Source: Adiantum capillus-veneris (lineage: Eukaryota > Streptophyta > Polypodiopsida > Polypodiales > Pteridaceae). From it: 64,000 nucleotides of DNA. Numbering within the stretch: position 1 is the stretch's first letter; each line of letters begins with the position of its first letter. The notes beneath the pieces are model-generated. The model was not told the origin of the DNA, searched no databases, and saw only the letters and a list, made by a program, of their open reading frames with translations. This document shows positions 11,946-24,964 of the stretch, one piece after another. A program made the translations under genes and the position numbers. The stretch lies in NCBI GenBank assembly GCA_014529385.2, contig CM043962.1, positions 52,037,905 to 52,101,904 on the forward strand. The letters run 5' to 3'.

Positions 11946-14417
11946 TGTCGGGGGATATTTGTTCGCTACGTGACCCGGGCAAGCGTCGGACCTCTGGCTG
12001 TGGGAGGTGTGAAAGAGAGAGAACAAGAGACAATGACAGCTTTGCCAATCACCGCAATCATCAATTAATTGATTATTAAATTGAGTACAACTTAGTCCTT
12101 AGCCAAGGCGGGCTGTTAACAGTGCCGTCACTTGGATCATCTGCTAACAAGGAGTTTAAGCTCCCGCTTTACAGTATTAACCGGGCCGTTAACGACACCG
12201 GACTTAACAAAAGGCTAATTCAATCTTTAACGGATGACGGTGATGGAAATTATCTCTTGTCGCTTTATCTGCTTCAAGTTCCATTAGATTCTGCAAGCTT
12301 CAATTCAAGTCACTGCCTCGATCATCAAACTTCAGTTATTACCTAAGTGCATGCCTTCTCCTCTCCTGCTTTGATTCAAGATCTAGCTCGCCATCTCAAG
12401 CCTGCTTGCTTACTTCAAGCTTCTCGTTTTCTTGTAAATCTCCTTCTCACTTTTCCTGCTCAAGCCTCCACCTTGCTTGTAATCCTCTTCTCGCCTCGGC
12501 TTGCTTCGGCCTCGACAAGCTTCTTCTCGACCTACTTGCTTGCTTTAAGCTAACTTCCTTGCTTTGCTTGTTATGCCGAATCTTGGTTTCGAGTTTGCCT
12601 TTCTTCTCCTACGACTGCTTGCGAGTCTTGGTTGCTCTCTCCTTTGGCCCTCGTTGCCTTCCAAAGCTTCGAGAAATAGCTCGAGAGAGAGACTTCGTAC
12701 TTGCTTAAGCCGAGAGAGACAGATTTTGCCTTGCTTGGATTAGAGATCGATAGAGAGGAAGAACTCGCCTTGCTTGGCTTGGAGATTGAGAGAGAGAACT
12801 TGTGGATTGGAGGTCAAGAGAGAGAGCTCCCCCTTGATTGCCTCTTTGCTTGGACTAGAGATCGAGAGCGAAAGCTCCTCTTTGCTTAGCTTGATTGGAG
12901 ATCGAGAGCGAAAGCGTTTCTTGCTATCCCTCGTATGCTTTTCCTCCTTCCTTATATCTTCAATTCGCATGCAAAGCCCCTAATAATAGCTCGTTTTTTC
13001 CCTAAGTAGTGGAGCTGGCGCCACTGACGTGGCATGGAAACCGGGCTTATGATGTGGCAGCTATGAAATTTGACCAGCATGAAATGCGTCGCGGTTGGCA
13101 CCGAATCAAGGCGCCATGCCATCCTGATTCTTTTTCGTCTCTGGCTCGCGCTCATCAGAGCATCGCAGCGCACGCTACGTCCTCCTCTTCTTCTTCCTTC
13201 GCTTGTTGGCTGCTTGCTTGCGCCATCTTTGCTTAGCTTCACACTTAACGGGTTTTATTGGGTGGCCATTGGGCGCCCATTTAATTTGGTTTAGGGCGGG
13301 CGGCCATGCCCCTTGGCCTTTGGTGCATATGGGAGGCCTCTCGGCCCTTAAACTTCATAAAGGCAAAACATTTGGCATGCATATCAACCTAGGCACCGCC
13401 TGCAATCATCGCATTAAAAAAGACGACATTCTCGACTAAGACCTCAACATTAACTTTTTGTGCTTTTGTATCGGCACCACAACTGGCATGCATAGCAGCC
13501 AAGGCTTTGCCAGTTTTCTTCATCGGCGGCCAAGACACTTGCAAGGGCATCACATTTAGCATACATGTCGGCCAAAGCACTGCCAAGCATTGGGCCGCTT
13601 TGCTTTGGGTCGACACCTTATTAAGTATACATATTGGTAAAGCATTGCTAGGCACCGCATTGCCAAGAACAACAACTGGTTTTTAATGACAATATCATCA
13701 TGAATTTTATTGCTCATTTTAGTGTTGCAAACCTTGCCGCAAGCCATTAAGATGCAAAAACCCTCGACTTCGTACTGCTCAAGCCATAGCTGTGTTGGAA
13801 ATTTCCTGCTATAAGCAAACTCCAGTACATAATTCTTGTCAGGCTCAACATATCAACCAAACCATTGCTGCATGACGTCCCGAAACTTGGTCAATGTCAA
13901 AAAAATCCTAGATAGCACTTCGACCAAGCCGACTAGGCTGGCACGGAACCGGCCCCCGGCGAATCTTTAACGGCCCATGTCTTGGCAACCGGAACTCCAA
14001 TAACTGATCTGAAAAGACCGACGTGCTCCAAAAGTAGAGCACTTCAGGCCCATGCATTCATTTCATCTCTGTCACCTTAGCTGCAGTTGCCCAATCCGGT
14101 ACGGATCTGCACTTCAAAGTGACATAACTTCTTCACCGTGGCTCCAATCGACGAGCCGTAAAGACAGGTCGGGAGAGCACTTCAAGCACTACAGTTTTAG
14201 ATCATAATCTCTCATTTGTGGTCACTGCAAGCATAATCATTTTTTGCATTGTTGAGGCATCTGTTGGCCCTTCTAAGCCGCATCTGGCATACATTAATCA
14301 TTAAGCTTGTCTTGTTATGAAGCCTTGCTCACTGCTCACTTAATATGTAGGCTTCAAAGAAGCTTAGCTTGCATTTCTCTGCTCTTTTTCTCTATATGGC
14401 TGCAGAGCTACACGACA
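11946..14417 (-). repeat. LTR 3 of the array (2,472 bp), outer 5' LTR
   Basis: It has the same tips as LTR 1 and 2. It lacks about 100 bases near 12,916 that the others carry. Similarity to the array ends at 14,417, so this is the outermost LTR on this side. The bases beyond do not match the interior that follows the other LTRs. Confidence 0.8.
12950..13059 (-). promoter_or_regulatory. LTR 3 promoter with one damaged bZIP box
   Basis: GATATAAGG on minus at 12,950-12,958 and TGACGTGGCA at 13,025-13,034 are intact. The second box (13,050-13,059) reads TGATGTGGCA, a CpG-to-TpG change that would be expected to weaken bZIP binding. Confidence 0.45.
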
Positions 14418-15250
14418 TCGCGAGTTGTCTATCTTAATTGGGTTTTCTCTTTGAATTATGTGCATGGTTAAAGTGTTTATAATGAGTGTTGCTTTAGAGA
14501 AATCAGCCCGGCACAACCTATGTTCTCCTTGCTATCTCTCACTTAAAGGAAAACTATCTTCTTTCATAGTTAAATTCCCTTGAATCTAAAAGTAAGTGTT
14601 AAACGATGAGTCAAAGGAGAGACCTCTTCTAATCCACAAGCTAAATGCAAGGTTTATCAAAACCAACAAGGCCGTGGGAGTTGAGATTGACTTTGTCTAT
14701 ATAGGCCTTTATAGGTTTGTAAGTGGGGATCAAAACAATTTCTACAAGTGTTTAGAGCTCAATCCTAGGAAACTTGTATGCATTCACATACCCAGATATC
14801 CAAGGAATGTAGATCCTCTTAATGGATAACAATGGGAAGGAATATACAATTGTAAACCAAAAGGAGCTAGACAAATACAAGTATATAGGATCTCCAATCT
14901 CTTTAGACTACATTTCATGCATGAACATGCCGGGAATATCTGAGTCTAATCCACAAGGCCTAGAGGGTTAAACCATGAGAAGGACTGGGTTCAATGAACC
15001 AAGGGAGCACATACACGTTTTGGGGGCTCAACCTATAGAATCAATGGGACCACATACTTCTAGGAAGACTATCCATTGGAGCCAAAACACCAATACTACG
15101 AGCCACGTAGAAGGATATAATGATTCAACGGGGTCAAGAGGACCACAGAGTGAGAGAAGAGACATAGACTGTTGGTGCACCTAAAGCAAGTCTACACTAG
15201 AAATGATGGAAAGCATGACTATGAATGTTCACACGTTGGAAAGTGGGAAA
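14418..15250. other. Unrecognised flank of the array
   Basis: No convincing gene, RNA or repeat family is seen. Short open frames (14,596-14,829 and 14,975-15,184) have no recognisable motif. It shares no obvious similarity with the other segments. Confidence 0.4.
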
Positions 15251-16200
<950 letters not shown>

Positions 16201-17191
16201 GCCTCAAATTGACATCGTCGATCCTTGGCTAAAAGCAACATTGCTGCTGCCAAAAAACGCCCAACAAAACCGCCAGCTCACGCTCGTAGCACCCACGCAA
16301 AGGGGACGTGTGCGTCCACCATAGCCACGATCAAAAGGAGCTCCTCTTTCCACGATTTGATGCTAATGTGAGGTGCCCATCCTTGCTTTATACCACGCAT
16401 TTTGTGGTCCAAGCAGTGCATACGGGTTCTTTAGGGAGGCCATGTGGCAGCACGGGATCAACTAGCCTTCAAAACCTTTAAAAAATTCATACAAAAGGTC
16501 CTATAAAAGTTTTCTCTTTTTCATCAACTTCCAAGCCTTGCCAAGTGGTGCCTGATGATCCAACGCCCAATTTGTCAAGCCACCCTAAAGATCCAATTTT
16601 CCGACCTCAATCCACCTTCGTCTTGTCCGCACTTTGACTTCGTTGGGCCACTCAACCAAGCCTATGAAAACTAGGAAGGAACACCCCATGCCACATTCTC
16701 GCTAACTGTAATCGACTTCAAACATCTATAACTTTGCCTTTGCAACTCATATCAACGTCTCGTCTCTTACTGCCAACTCCATATGGTGCATGCTATCCTC
16801 AAAACTTGGTTGAGGCAAAAAAACCCATCAAATGGAGCCTTTATTGATGCAGTCAAGTGGGTACATAACCGAGCCTTGACAAACTTTCCACTGGCCATAA
16901 CTTGCTCAATTGGGATCCGATTCCCAATCCGGAAGGACCTACATGCTCCACAGCTTGAGCATCACATTCCAAGGCATAAAATTCATTCATTGAACACCTG
17001 AATCTACCAACCCAATTGGCCCCTTATGGAGCCCATCTAGCCTAAAAGATTGCATAAGACATACACTTCAGATACCACCTGCCTATCGTGGTCCTTCACA
17101 CTTGCTTTAGCCCTTTAGCCTGCTCATGTCAACATCCATAGCACTGCACCGCACATCTTTCAGCATCAACCGACTTTGGTCTCACCAACAT
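16201..17191. other. Low-content DNA with weak similarity to the array LTR
   Basis: No gene is seen. Near 16,785-17,000 the order of words (GCATG..CTCAAAACTTGG, a run of A, then ATAACTT, GCTCCA and GAGCA) recalls the U3 part of the array LTRs at 3,830-4,030. It is too diverged for a firm call. Confidence 0.3.
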
Positions 17192-19040
17192 TGTTGGAGG
17201 ATATGTGTTCGAAATGTGAGCCAGGAAGGCGCGAGGCCCCTGGCTGTGCGAGGTGTGTGTGATAGAGAACAATAGACACTGAAAACTTTGACAATTACCG
17301 TAATCATCATTAACTTGAGTAGAGCCTTAAGTACAACTTAGTCATTTACCAAGACGGGCTGTGAACAACATCTTCACTTGGATTAATTAAAAATGAGGAG
17401 TTTAAGCTCCCTTAACAAGATTAACAGGCCTTTAACGGCTCCAAAACTCATCAATATGAGTAACAAAGCTTAAATTGATGACGGTGATGGAAATCTTCTC
17501 CATGTCGTTCTTCCTGCTTGAGCTCCACAAAATTTCTCTCTTTGATTGCCTTCAAGAAGCTCTTGCAAGTGCTTGAGAGCTTCACTCTCCTCTTTTTTCT
17601 TTAATTGCCCTTAAGAACTTTTCAAATCTCCTTGCTCGCCAAAAACTGAGCTCTTTGATTGCTTACAAGAAGTTCTTCCCTTCTCTCTCCTCGTGCGCTC
17701 AAAAACAAACTGTGATAGTTTGGCAAAAACTCCTTCTGGGAGCCCTCGTTGAGCTCTCTCCCTGCCAAAAAGAATCGGCCTTCTTCCTTTTGAGGATCCT
17801 TTGGATCCTCTTTCCTTGATTATCCCCTTACCCCCAAACTCAACAGAGATGACCTTACTTCTCTTGCTTTTCTTGGCTTCCTACTCCCTCCTTTGTGTCT
17901 CTTTTCGCCAAGGTAGAGATAGAGATAGAGAGCTTTGGATGCCCTACCACTGTGTCAAAGCTCCTAGGAGGGAGAGGGTGCTTTATCCTCTTGCCTTCAT
18001 TAGTCGAGAGATATTGGAGCCGCCTTTAGCCCTTCACCAAGTCATGAGCCCTTCCTCATGGGATCCCCCCCCCCCCCCCCCCCCTTCCCCAATCTTGTAT
18101 GGGCTTTTTCTCTTTCCTCACGTTGGTGCAGCCAAAGTTGGTCCGAGCTAGGAAGTGGTCAATGCCAAGTAGAGGGTGCGGGCAAGTGCAGTGCAGAAGG
18201 CTAGGGTAGGTGCCAAGATCCTGGGCAGCCAAAGGATAGCGGAAGTGTATGCTCCATGCGGCTTTTTAGGCTAAAATAGCTTCCAGTTGGCTCAATTGGA
18301 GTGACAAGTGAAGGTGCCCAAAATGCCAAGTCAGTGCTCTGTAATGTAGTATTCAATGTGCTCTAGAAGGTGGTTTAGACGGCTCATCAAACGAAGTCAC
18401 GGTGCGCAAGATATTGCAGTTTAAAGATAGAGTGTGTAGCAGATCCCCGACGGACAGGGTAGCTGGGGACAAGTGGCCCATGCTGATGTTAATGGATGTA
18501 TGTGTAGAGCTTGAATTGAGGAGAGTGCCTATCTTCTCGGATTGCGAATCGGAGCTCTGGTTAGCAAGTTAGGGTCAGTTGAAATTTTTTCAGGGATCGG
18601 GTTTGTGCCCATTGGCCCGCATTGAAAAATGTGCCATTTGACATTTTTTAGGCCTTGATAGGGTTCAACAGGTAGAGCATGCCAAGTGAAGTCAGCAAGA
18701 AGTCGTGGCTTGTGATTTTGAGCCCCGAGCACCGAGTTACGGCCTGGGAAAAAAGAGAGCATTTGGCGGGGGAGTGCATGCATATGATTTTCTCTGTTTT
18801 TAATGGCCTTGGATAGCGAGCTTAGAAGGACAAGAAGAGAGGGAGATTGGCACGGCCCTGAACCGCTGCAATGAAGATCCGACATGGCTTTGCGGCATGA
18901 CCATTGGGTAAAGGAGCAAAGTATGGCAAGGCATCCAATGCAAACAAGGAAAGTTTTTTTTAGTTAAGATGGGGGGGGGGGATTTTTGAGGAGTTTAGAA
19001 GCCTCCAAAAGGCGAACCCCCATAGAGCTACCACGTGGCG
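17192..19040 (-). repeat. Diverged array-family LTR, inner part
   Basis: The first 325 bases match the 3' part of the array LTRs through GGATATGTGTTCG, TGGCTGTG..GAGGTGTG, CCAAG.CGGGCTGT and GATGACGGTGATGGAAAT. The preceding CTCACCAA matches the putative primer-site region next to the array LTRs. The middle is pyrimidine-rich like the array LTRs and contains a run of C (18,067-18,084) and one of G (18,971-18,980). It is split from its other half (21,095-21,622) by the copia fragment. Confidence 0.55.
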
Positions 19041-19438
19041 AGCCATACACGAGCTTGTGCTACTCTACAAGTACAATTCTTGTTACTCTTGATAGTGGTT
19101 GAGTTTTGACTCCCACTTTTACACAGGTTGTGTATGTACAATTTTCTGGCACATTGTTAATTCATTGACACATTTTGACAACATTTTTTCACTCACATAT
19201 GTATGTCATTTGTGGCACCGTTGATTGATTCTCCGGCTAGAGTGGTTTGGCTTTGTGTATGACTTTGTGAGGTGATTCCTGATGAGTACATTTCGGGATT
19301 GGCCATTTGTTGTTGTGTCCATTGCAATTTACTGTTGAGTATTTTTCTCCAGTTACAAAGGAGACTGCCAAAATTTTGCCAGATATGTATGCCTATTGCA
19401 TAGGCTAGTGAGTTTGACCGTTTGCTCACCTTCTTTGC

Positions 19439-20760
19439 TTGAGGCAATGGTTTGCTCTTGGGTGGGAGAGTCTTGTGATCTCAAGCATTGTTTGCCATAG
19501 TTTTGGCATGGATATGGAGACACTTCAGGTTAGAGGCGATTCTTGCTCACGATTGCGACTCACATGTTGGCATTGCGGCCACGATGGGCATATTAGGCAC
19601 CGTTGCTTATGGTGTATGAGGCAGTGTGATAGAGAGTGTGCATGTGACGGGCATGTCACTTTTGAGTCTAGCTTGCATTCAGACTACTTTGTGTCTTGGG
19701 ATAGCACATTGTCTACGTGTTTTCTACTAGACGAGAATGTAGTTTTTCACGTGATGCCACATCATGATTTATTTTGGTCTTTCTCTAGTGGGAGACTTGG
19801 TTGTGTGCAGTTTGTTGATGGTTCAACATATGACATAGAGGGTGCTGGAGATGTATGCATGTCTTTAACTAGCGGAGCATTGCTTATGCTCTTGAGATGT
19901 ACGTTATGTACCAAGACTCAGCCAGAGTCTCATTTCAATGCGTTAGTTGCAGAGAAGTGGACATTGTGTACTGCTTGGAGAGCAGTCATTTCATATGCAT
20001 AGGGGATTATTGGTGATAGACAAAGGTGCTAGGAGTGGTATGGTATACCCTTTGCATATTTCTGACACACGAGGCGGTGTAGTCTCTGTGTATTTGCAGC
20101 CATGTTTGGAGTGAGAGACGAGGCGTGTCTCTTTTGTGAATATGCTGCATGGAGAGCAGGTTGTGCATTTGTCTTGTGGTGACGTTCATGCAGACAATCG
20201 TATCTCTAGGGATGCATAGCTTGGTCAGTCATTAGTTCAGGTGACATTGTTGAGCTAGAGACCGATGCATTATACTATGATGTGTCTGATGCGTTTGAGG
20301 GTGACAATGTCCTTGAAACAGCTTTTTGTGATTGCAATAGTATTGATTTTTTGGTTTTGTAGTCATTCTCAGCAGATATGCCTTTGCCAGATGATGCTGA
20401 CATGGTGATGCATAGTTAGGTGGTTCTTGATGAGGATCCATATGGCATTAAGGTTGCTGACAGGGATAGGTTGGCACACATAGTGCATGTTTTGTCAGCT
20501 TTTGGGTCTCTCATGTCTGACCTTTTGGTCCCAAGACCTGATCTTGCTTATGCGGTTGGTGCATTTGCAGTGGGAGTTGTCAGTTGTGCGATGATGACTG
20601 ACACCGGCATTGTGCATTGTGGAGCCATGCAGGTCATCACTCGGTACCTGCATCAGAAGTGTCATTGTGGCTCTAGCCCTAGTGGTATGCATGTTGCATT
20701 TCCACTAGAGTGGTTAGAGATGCACTCATGTGTTTGGAGTAAGCCAGTGGGCATAGGTTG
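19439..20760 (+). pseudogene. Copia gag-protease and RT/RNase H remnant (internally deleted)
   Basis: A zinc knuckle (CWHCGHDGHIRHRC) starts near 19,565. It is followed by a protease-like stretch in which the active-site DSG has become DEN (FLLDENVVFHVMPHHDLF), then SSGRLGCVQ..DGS typical of copia proteins. After a frame break the next recognisable part is a LMSDLLVPRPDLAYAVGA stretch (20,510-20,570), which corresponds to the RT/RNase H boundary of copia Pol (GSLMYA..TRPDIA.AVG). Integrase and almost all of RT are absent. Several stops and frameshifts are present. It cannot supply enzymes. Confidence 0.75.
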
Positions 20761-20846
20761 AGAGCCATCCTCTCTCACCTCTTGTATATACTAGCTGTAG
20801 GCTAGTCTTCTGGCCACTGATCAACACATAGCCTTTAGTGGGAGAA

Positions 20847-21094
20847 TGTTAGGTAAAGGTGGTGTGCCTCACCATGCTTTGCCTGTGTTCGTTGGCCAGT
20901 GTCCGATCGTCCACATTTATCTCCTTATTCTTTATACATACAAAGAATAAGGAGCTCTCACTCATTCTCACAGTGTGCTCATACAGTGAGATTTGGGAGC
21001 TCCACCCCACATCTCTGTGTCGTGTTATCTATCTCCCTCTCTTCTCTCTCCATCTTCGCTGCACACATGCATGCCTTCGATCCATTCCTTCACA
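20847..21094 (+). repeat. 3' LTR of copia copy A (about 248 bp)
   Basis: It begins TGTTAGGTAAAGG after the polypurine tract and ends GATCCATTCCTTCACA. It matches the LTRs of copy B but has only an imperfect pyrimidine stretch where copy B has a long GA microsatellite. Confidence 0.75.
20921..20954. other. 13-bp inverted repeat (hairpin) in the LTR
   Basis: CTCCTTATTCTTT and AAAGAATAAGGAG are exact inverse complements around an 8-base loop. The same structure, with one mismatch each, is in the copy B LTRs at 42,070-42,103 and 45,618-45,651. Confidence 0.8.
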
Positions 21095-21622
21095 AAAAAA
21101 CTCCCAGATGACACACTGACAGAGGTGACCAACCTGGCACATAACTGGCCCCCGTGGAAACTTAAACGAGCAATATCTTGGCAATCAAAACTTCGATTGC
21201 TCATCTGAAAAGACCAACGCACTCCACAAGATGAGCAATTCAGGCCCATAAATTCACTTCAGCCTTGACCTTCATCTACAACTTTCCAATCTGGTACAGA
21301 TATGCAATCCACTCAACCTTCCAAATTGCCATAACTTATACACAGTAGCTCCAATTGACGAGCCGTAAAGACAAGCCTGTAGGGCACTTTGAGCACTATA
21401 TTTTTATTCCATAATCTTCCATTTGGATCGCTTCAAACATGCTCACTTTTAGCATCAACAACATAGTTTTTGGTCCTTAAAAGCCGCATCTGGCATACAT
21501 TTGGCATTGCACTAGCTTGTTATCAAGCCATGATCATTGATCAATAATCATGTAGAGTTCCATTAGGCACAATCTGCATCCTTTTGTTCTTTTTTCTATC
21601 ATGCAAGCAGAGTTTTATGACA
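21095..21622 (-). repeat. Diverged array-family LTR, outer (U3) part
   Basis: It resumes AAAAAACTCCCAGAT, as in array LTR 1 at about 3,860. It follows that LTR through GACGAGCCGTAAAGACA, AAGCCGCATCTGGCATACATT and TTATCAAGCC to a TGACA tip at 21,622. With the inner part it totals about 2.38 kb, close to the array LTR length. Confidence 0.6.
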
Positions 21623-22200
21623 ACGTGGTTGAAGAGGTGTGAAGACATAATACAAGCACATAGATCTAGATTTGTATACCCTATGTGGTTTCACAAGTTG
21701 AATTACATGGTTTTGGGGCTAATTGGGGAGGATGATTAAAGTTATAAAAAATTCATGATTGAAGTGGGATATTATGTTCTTCAAAGTTCTCTCCAAGCTT
21801 GTCTAAATGTCTCATCAATTGGAGCCCAAGTGTGCAAGTTATGGCAAGGGGAAGTTCATAGTGTGTGCACATCTATACTAGATGGTGCACATGCAATGAT
21901 GACTTGGGTAATATGTGAAGGACATGGCATCAAAATAATCATTTCTCTATCTAGTCTAGTCTTTTCAAGTCCTAAATCAAAGCTCAAATGGCCAAGTTAT
22001 AAGCATTTTAAGTTTCCCCAGGGCTTGAGTCAGCACTCAGGCATCAACACCACAATTACCCACCTTGGAATGCCTGCACCCAATGGATTTTTCATCTCAA
22101 AAAGGTTTTTGGATATGGCATCCAACCTGTGAAGCAAGACAACAATTATGGCTCATTGATCAAAGCTACGAGCACAGAGTTGTCTGATTGAAGTCTGTCA
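21623..22200. other. Unrecognised intervening DNA
   Basis: A 125-codon plus frame (21,755-22,132) has no recognisable motif and no support as a gene. No repeat is identified. Confidence 0.35.
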
Positions 22201-23284
<1,084 letters not shown>

Positions 23285-23285
23285 T

Positions 23286-24964
23286 GGTGCATTGGGGACA
23301 ACTCCACCGGGATCCCCTCCTAGAGATCAAGAAACAAGGATAGATGCCCATATGAAAGATCCAAGAATGATAAGACTTATAGTCAAATTAGAGAAAATGA
23401 GACCATTGCAAGTTGCCAAATGTGTAAGCAATATGTATGGTGGGTCAAGAGATCCCCATGTCCATGTATCTCTATTTACACAAATCCTAAGGTTAGAGAA
23501 AGTACACAATTTCCACACATAGAGGGATTTGGATTGACATTGGAAGGGACGTCTTTGACATGGTTCCAACCATTGAATCAAGATGACTTTCCTACAATAC
23601 AAAACTTATTGAAGAAATTTGCAAAGAAGTTCTCAAAACGAGGAGTTAAACATAGCAATGTTTCATAGATATATGCTTTAAAACAAAGAGATAATGAGAA
23701 GGCAAAAGGCGATTCCTTATGATTTAAGAAATATCTTGAGAGATTTCTGTCGAGAGAAGTTGCACAATAATAATGAAGGTTTTAGAAACAAAATTCTTAA
23801 AAAAGATATTCATTTGAAGGGGTTTTCTTCTCTCAAAGGAGTAACAAAAGGGACCTTGTGGACAATTTCAAAGCCTATAATGACTTAATAGAGGAAATTG
23901 ACACCTTGACTACTACAACTAGATCAAATGGAAGGGGAACCACCTCTAGAAAATAAAAAATCCGCCTAACATAAAGAAAATCACAAAGGAATTGGTAAGA
24001 AGGATGAATCAAGTTTTCCAAACAAACACAAAATGTTAGACAACTTCAGATGAAGAAGTATGACATCTATGGAGGTGATCATCCTACTACTCAATGCTAC
24101 ACCTAGCCAAGACTTCCAGTGTTAAATATAAAATGACAACCAAAATGGTGTGTCATTGAACAAAAGTAGGCCTATCATGAAAACAATATTACAATCTGAA
24201 GTTTGTGAGAGAGTGACCATACAATCCTCCACCCTTGAACCAACTGTCACCACCAAGGTATATCTAGTAGGACAAAATAATGTAGCACAAGGTATGAGAA
24301 ACTGCATCATGTGCTAGGCAACCACCTCTTCCTAATGTCAATAGAGTTGCTGTAAGATACACTCAACCAATTGAACCCTAAGATAGTTAAGCACTAGGGC
24401 TTGGTCCAGTATACTACGAGGGATCCGAGGAATCTTATGGAATCTCTACATAAGCCATTTCATATGAGGAAGCACCATATTCTCCATGATAGAACATTGA
24501 GACCTTACACCAATCCTCATGTGTACTACATCCAACAAGGAATAACTATCTGAGGAAACAACATCACTTTGCTGTTCATAGCCAACCTAAAGTGACAAAC
24601 CTTGGTTATATCTAGCTACGCAAGGATAGGGGATGCCATCAACATAGCCACCTCAAGCCGTGGCACCATGTTATGAGTGTAGAGGTGATCATTCACTAGG
24701 CTAGAATTCCACACAAAGGAGAAATGTTTGTACTTTTTGGTTTTTGTCCAGATTGTGGCAAAACATACATCATTTTAGACTACCCCAAAAATCTTGACAA
24801 AGCAAGAAAAACATCAATGAACAAAATAGGCATCCTACCCAGTTCTAGTGGATTCAATTTGGAGCGAAATATTTTGGTCAACGTGGTAATAGGAGCCAGG
24901 CTCCATTAGTTTCGAATGATGAGAACAATGGAAAGAAGCCCATGGAGGTGAGCCCTATGGAAAT
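23286..24964 (+). pseudogene. Ty3 gag relic (5' part)
   Basis: After the primer-site region a broken frame shows the retrotransposon Gag core (GFGLTLEGTSLTWFQPL, then NLLKKFAKKFSKRG, at about 23,520-23,650). Frame changes lie before and after it. Further on, CYT and GGDHPTTQCY-like words near 24,080 suggest a degraded zinc-knuckle region. The segment is cut at 24,964 by the chromovirus insertion, and its reading continues at 39,421. Many stops; non-functional. Confidence 0.55.

Larger units (their letters stand above)
1..14417 (-). mobile_element. Tandem array of a non-autonomous LTR retroelement (LTR-internal-LTR-internal-LTR)
   Basis: Three near-identical units lie head to tail with offsets of 5,197 and 4,993 bases. 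Read on the minus strand, each LTR starts TGTCGTGCAGCTC and ends CCCCCGACA (TGTCG/CGACA tips). A purine tract (AGAGGGGGTGAA) ends the interior just before each 3' LTR, and a TTTGGTGAGCC segment that could be a primer-binding site follows each LTR end. Similarity of the third unit to the others stops exactly at the LTR tip at 14,417, which supports the boundaries. The array runs off the left edge, so the number of units and the left target site are unknown. No integrase, RT or RNase H is seen in the 2.57-kb interiors. Neighbouring units share single LTRs, as expected after unequal recombination between LTRs. Confidence 0.8.
19041..21094 (+). mobile_element. 5'-truncated non-autonomous copia element, copy A
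   Basis: It is collinear with the minus-strand copy at 41,825-44,050, from AGCCATACACGAGCTTGTG to the LTR end. It has gag/protease and RT-RNase H remnants, a polypurine tract (TTTAGTGGGAGAA, ending at 20,846) and a 3' LTR. No 5' LTR is found, so the 5' end was lost. The flanks are the two halves of a diverged LTR. Confidence 0.75.

Noticed and set aside
18067-18084. C homopolymer as a biological feature
   Set aside because: Probably simple slippage or sequencing-prone; nothing depends on it.
20010-20440. Separate minus-strand genes opposite the copia remnant
   Set aside because: They are antisense to readable copia sequence and contain only low-complexity His/Gln-rich peptides.
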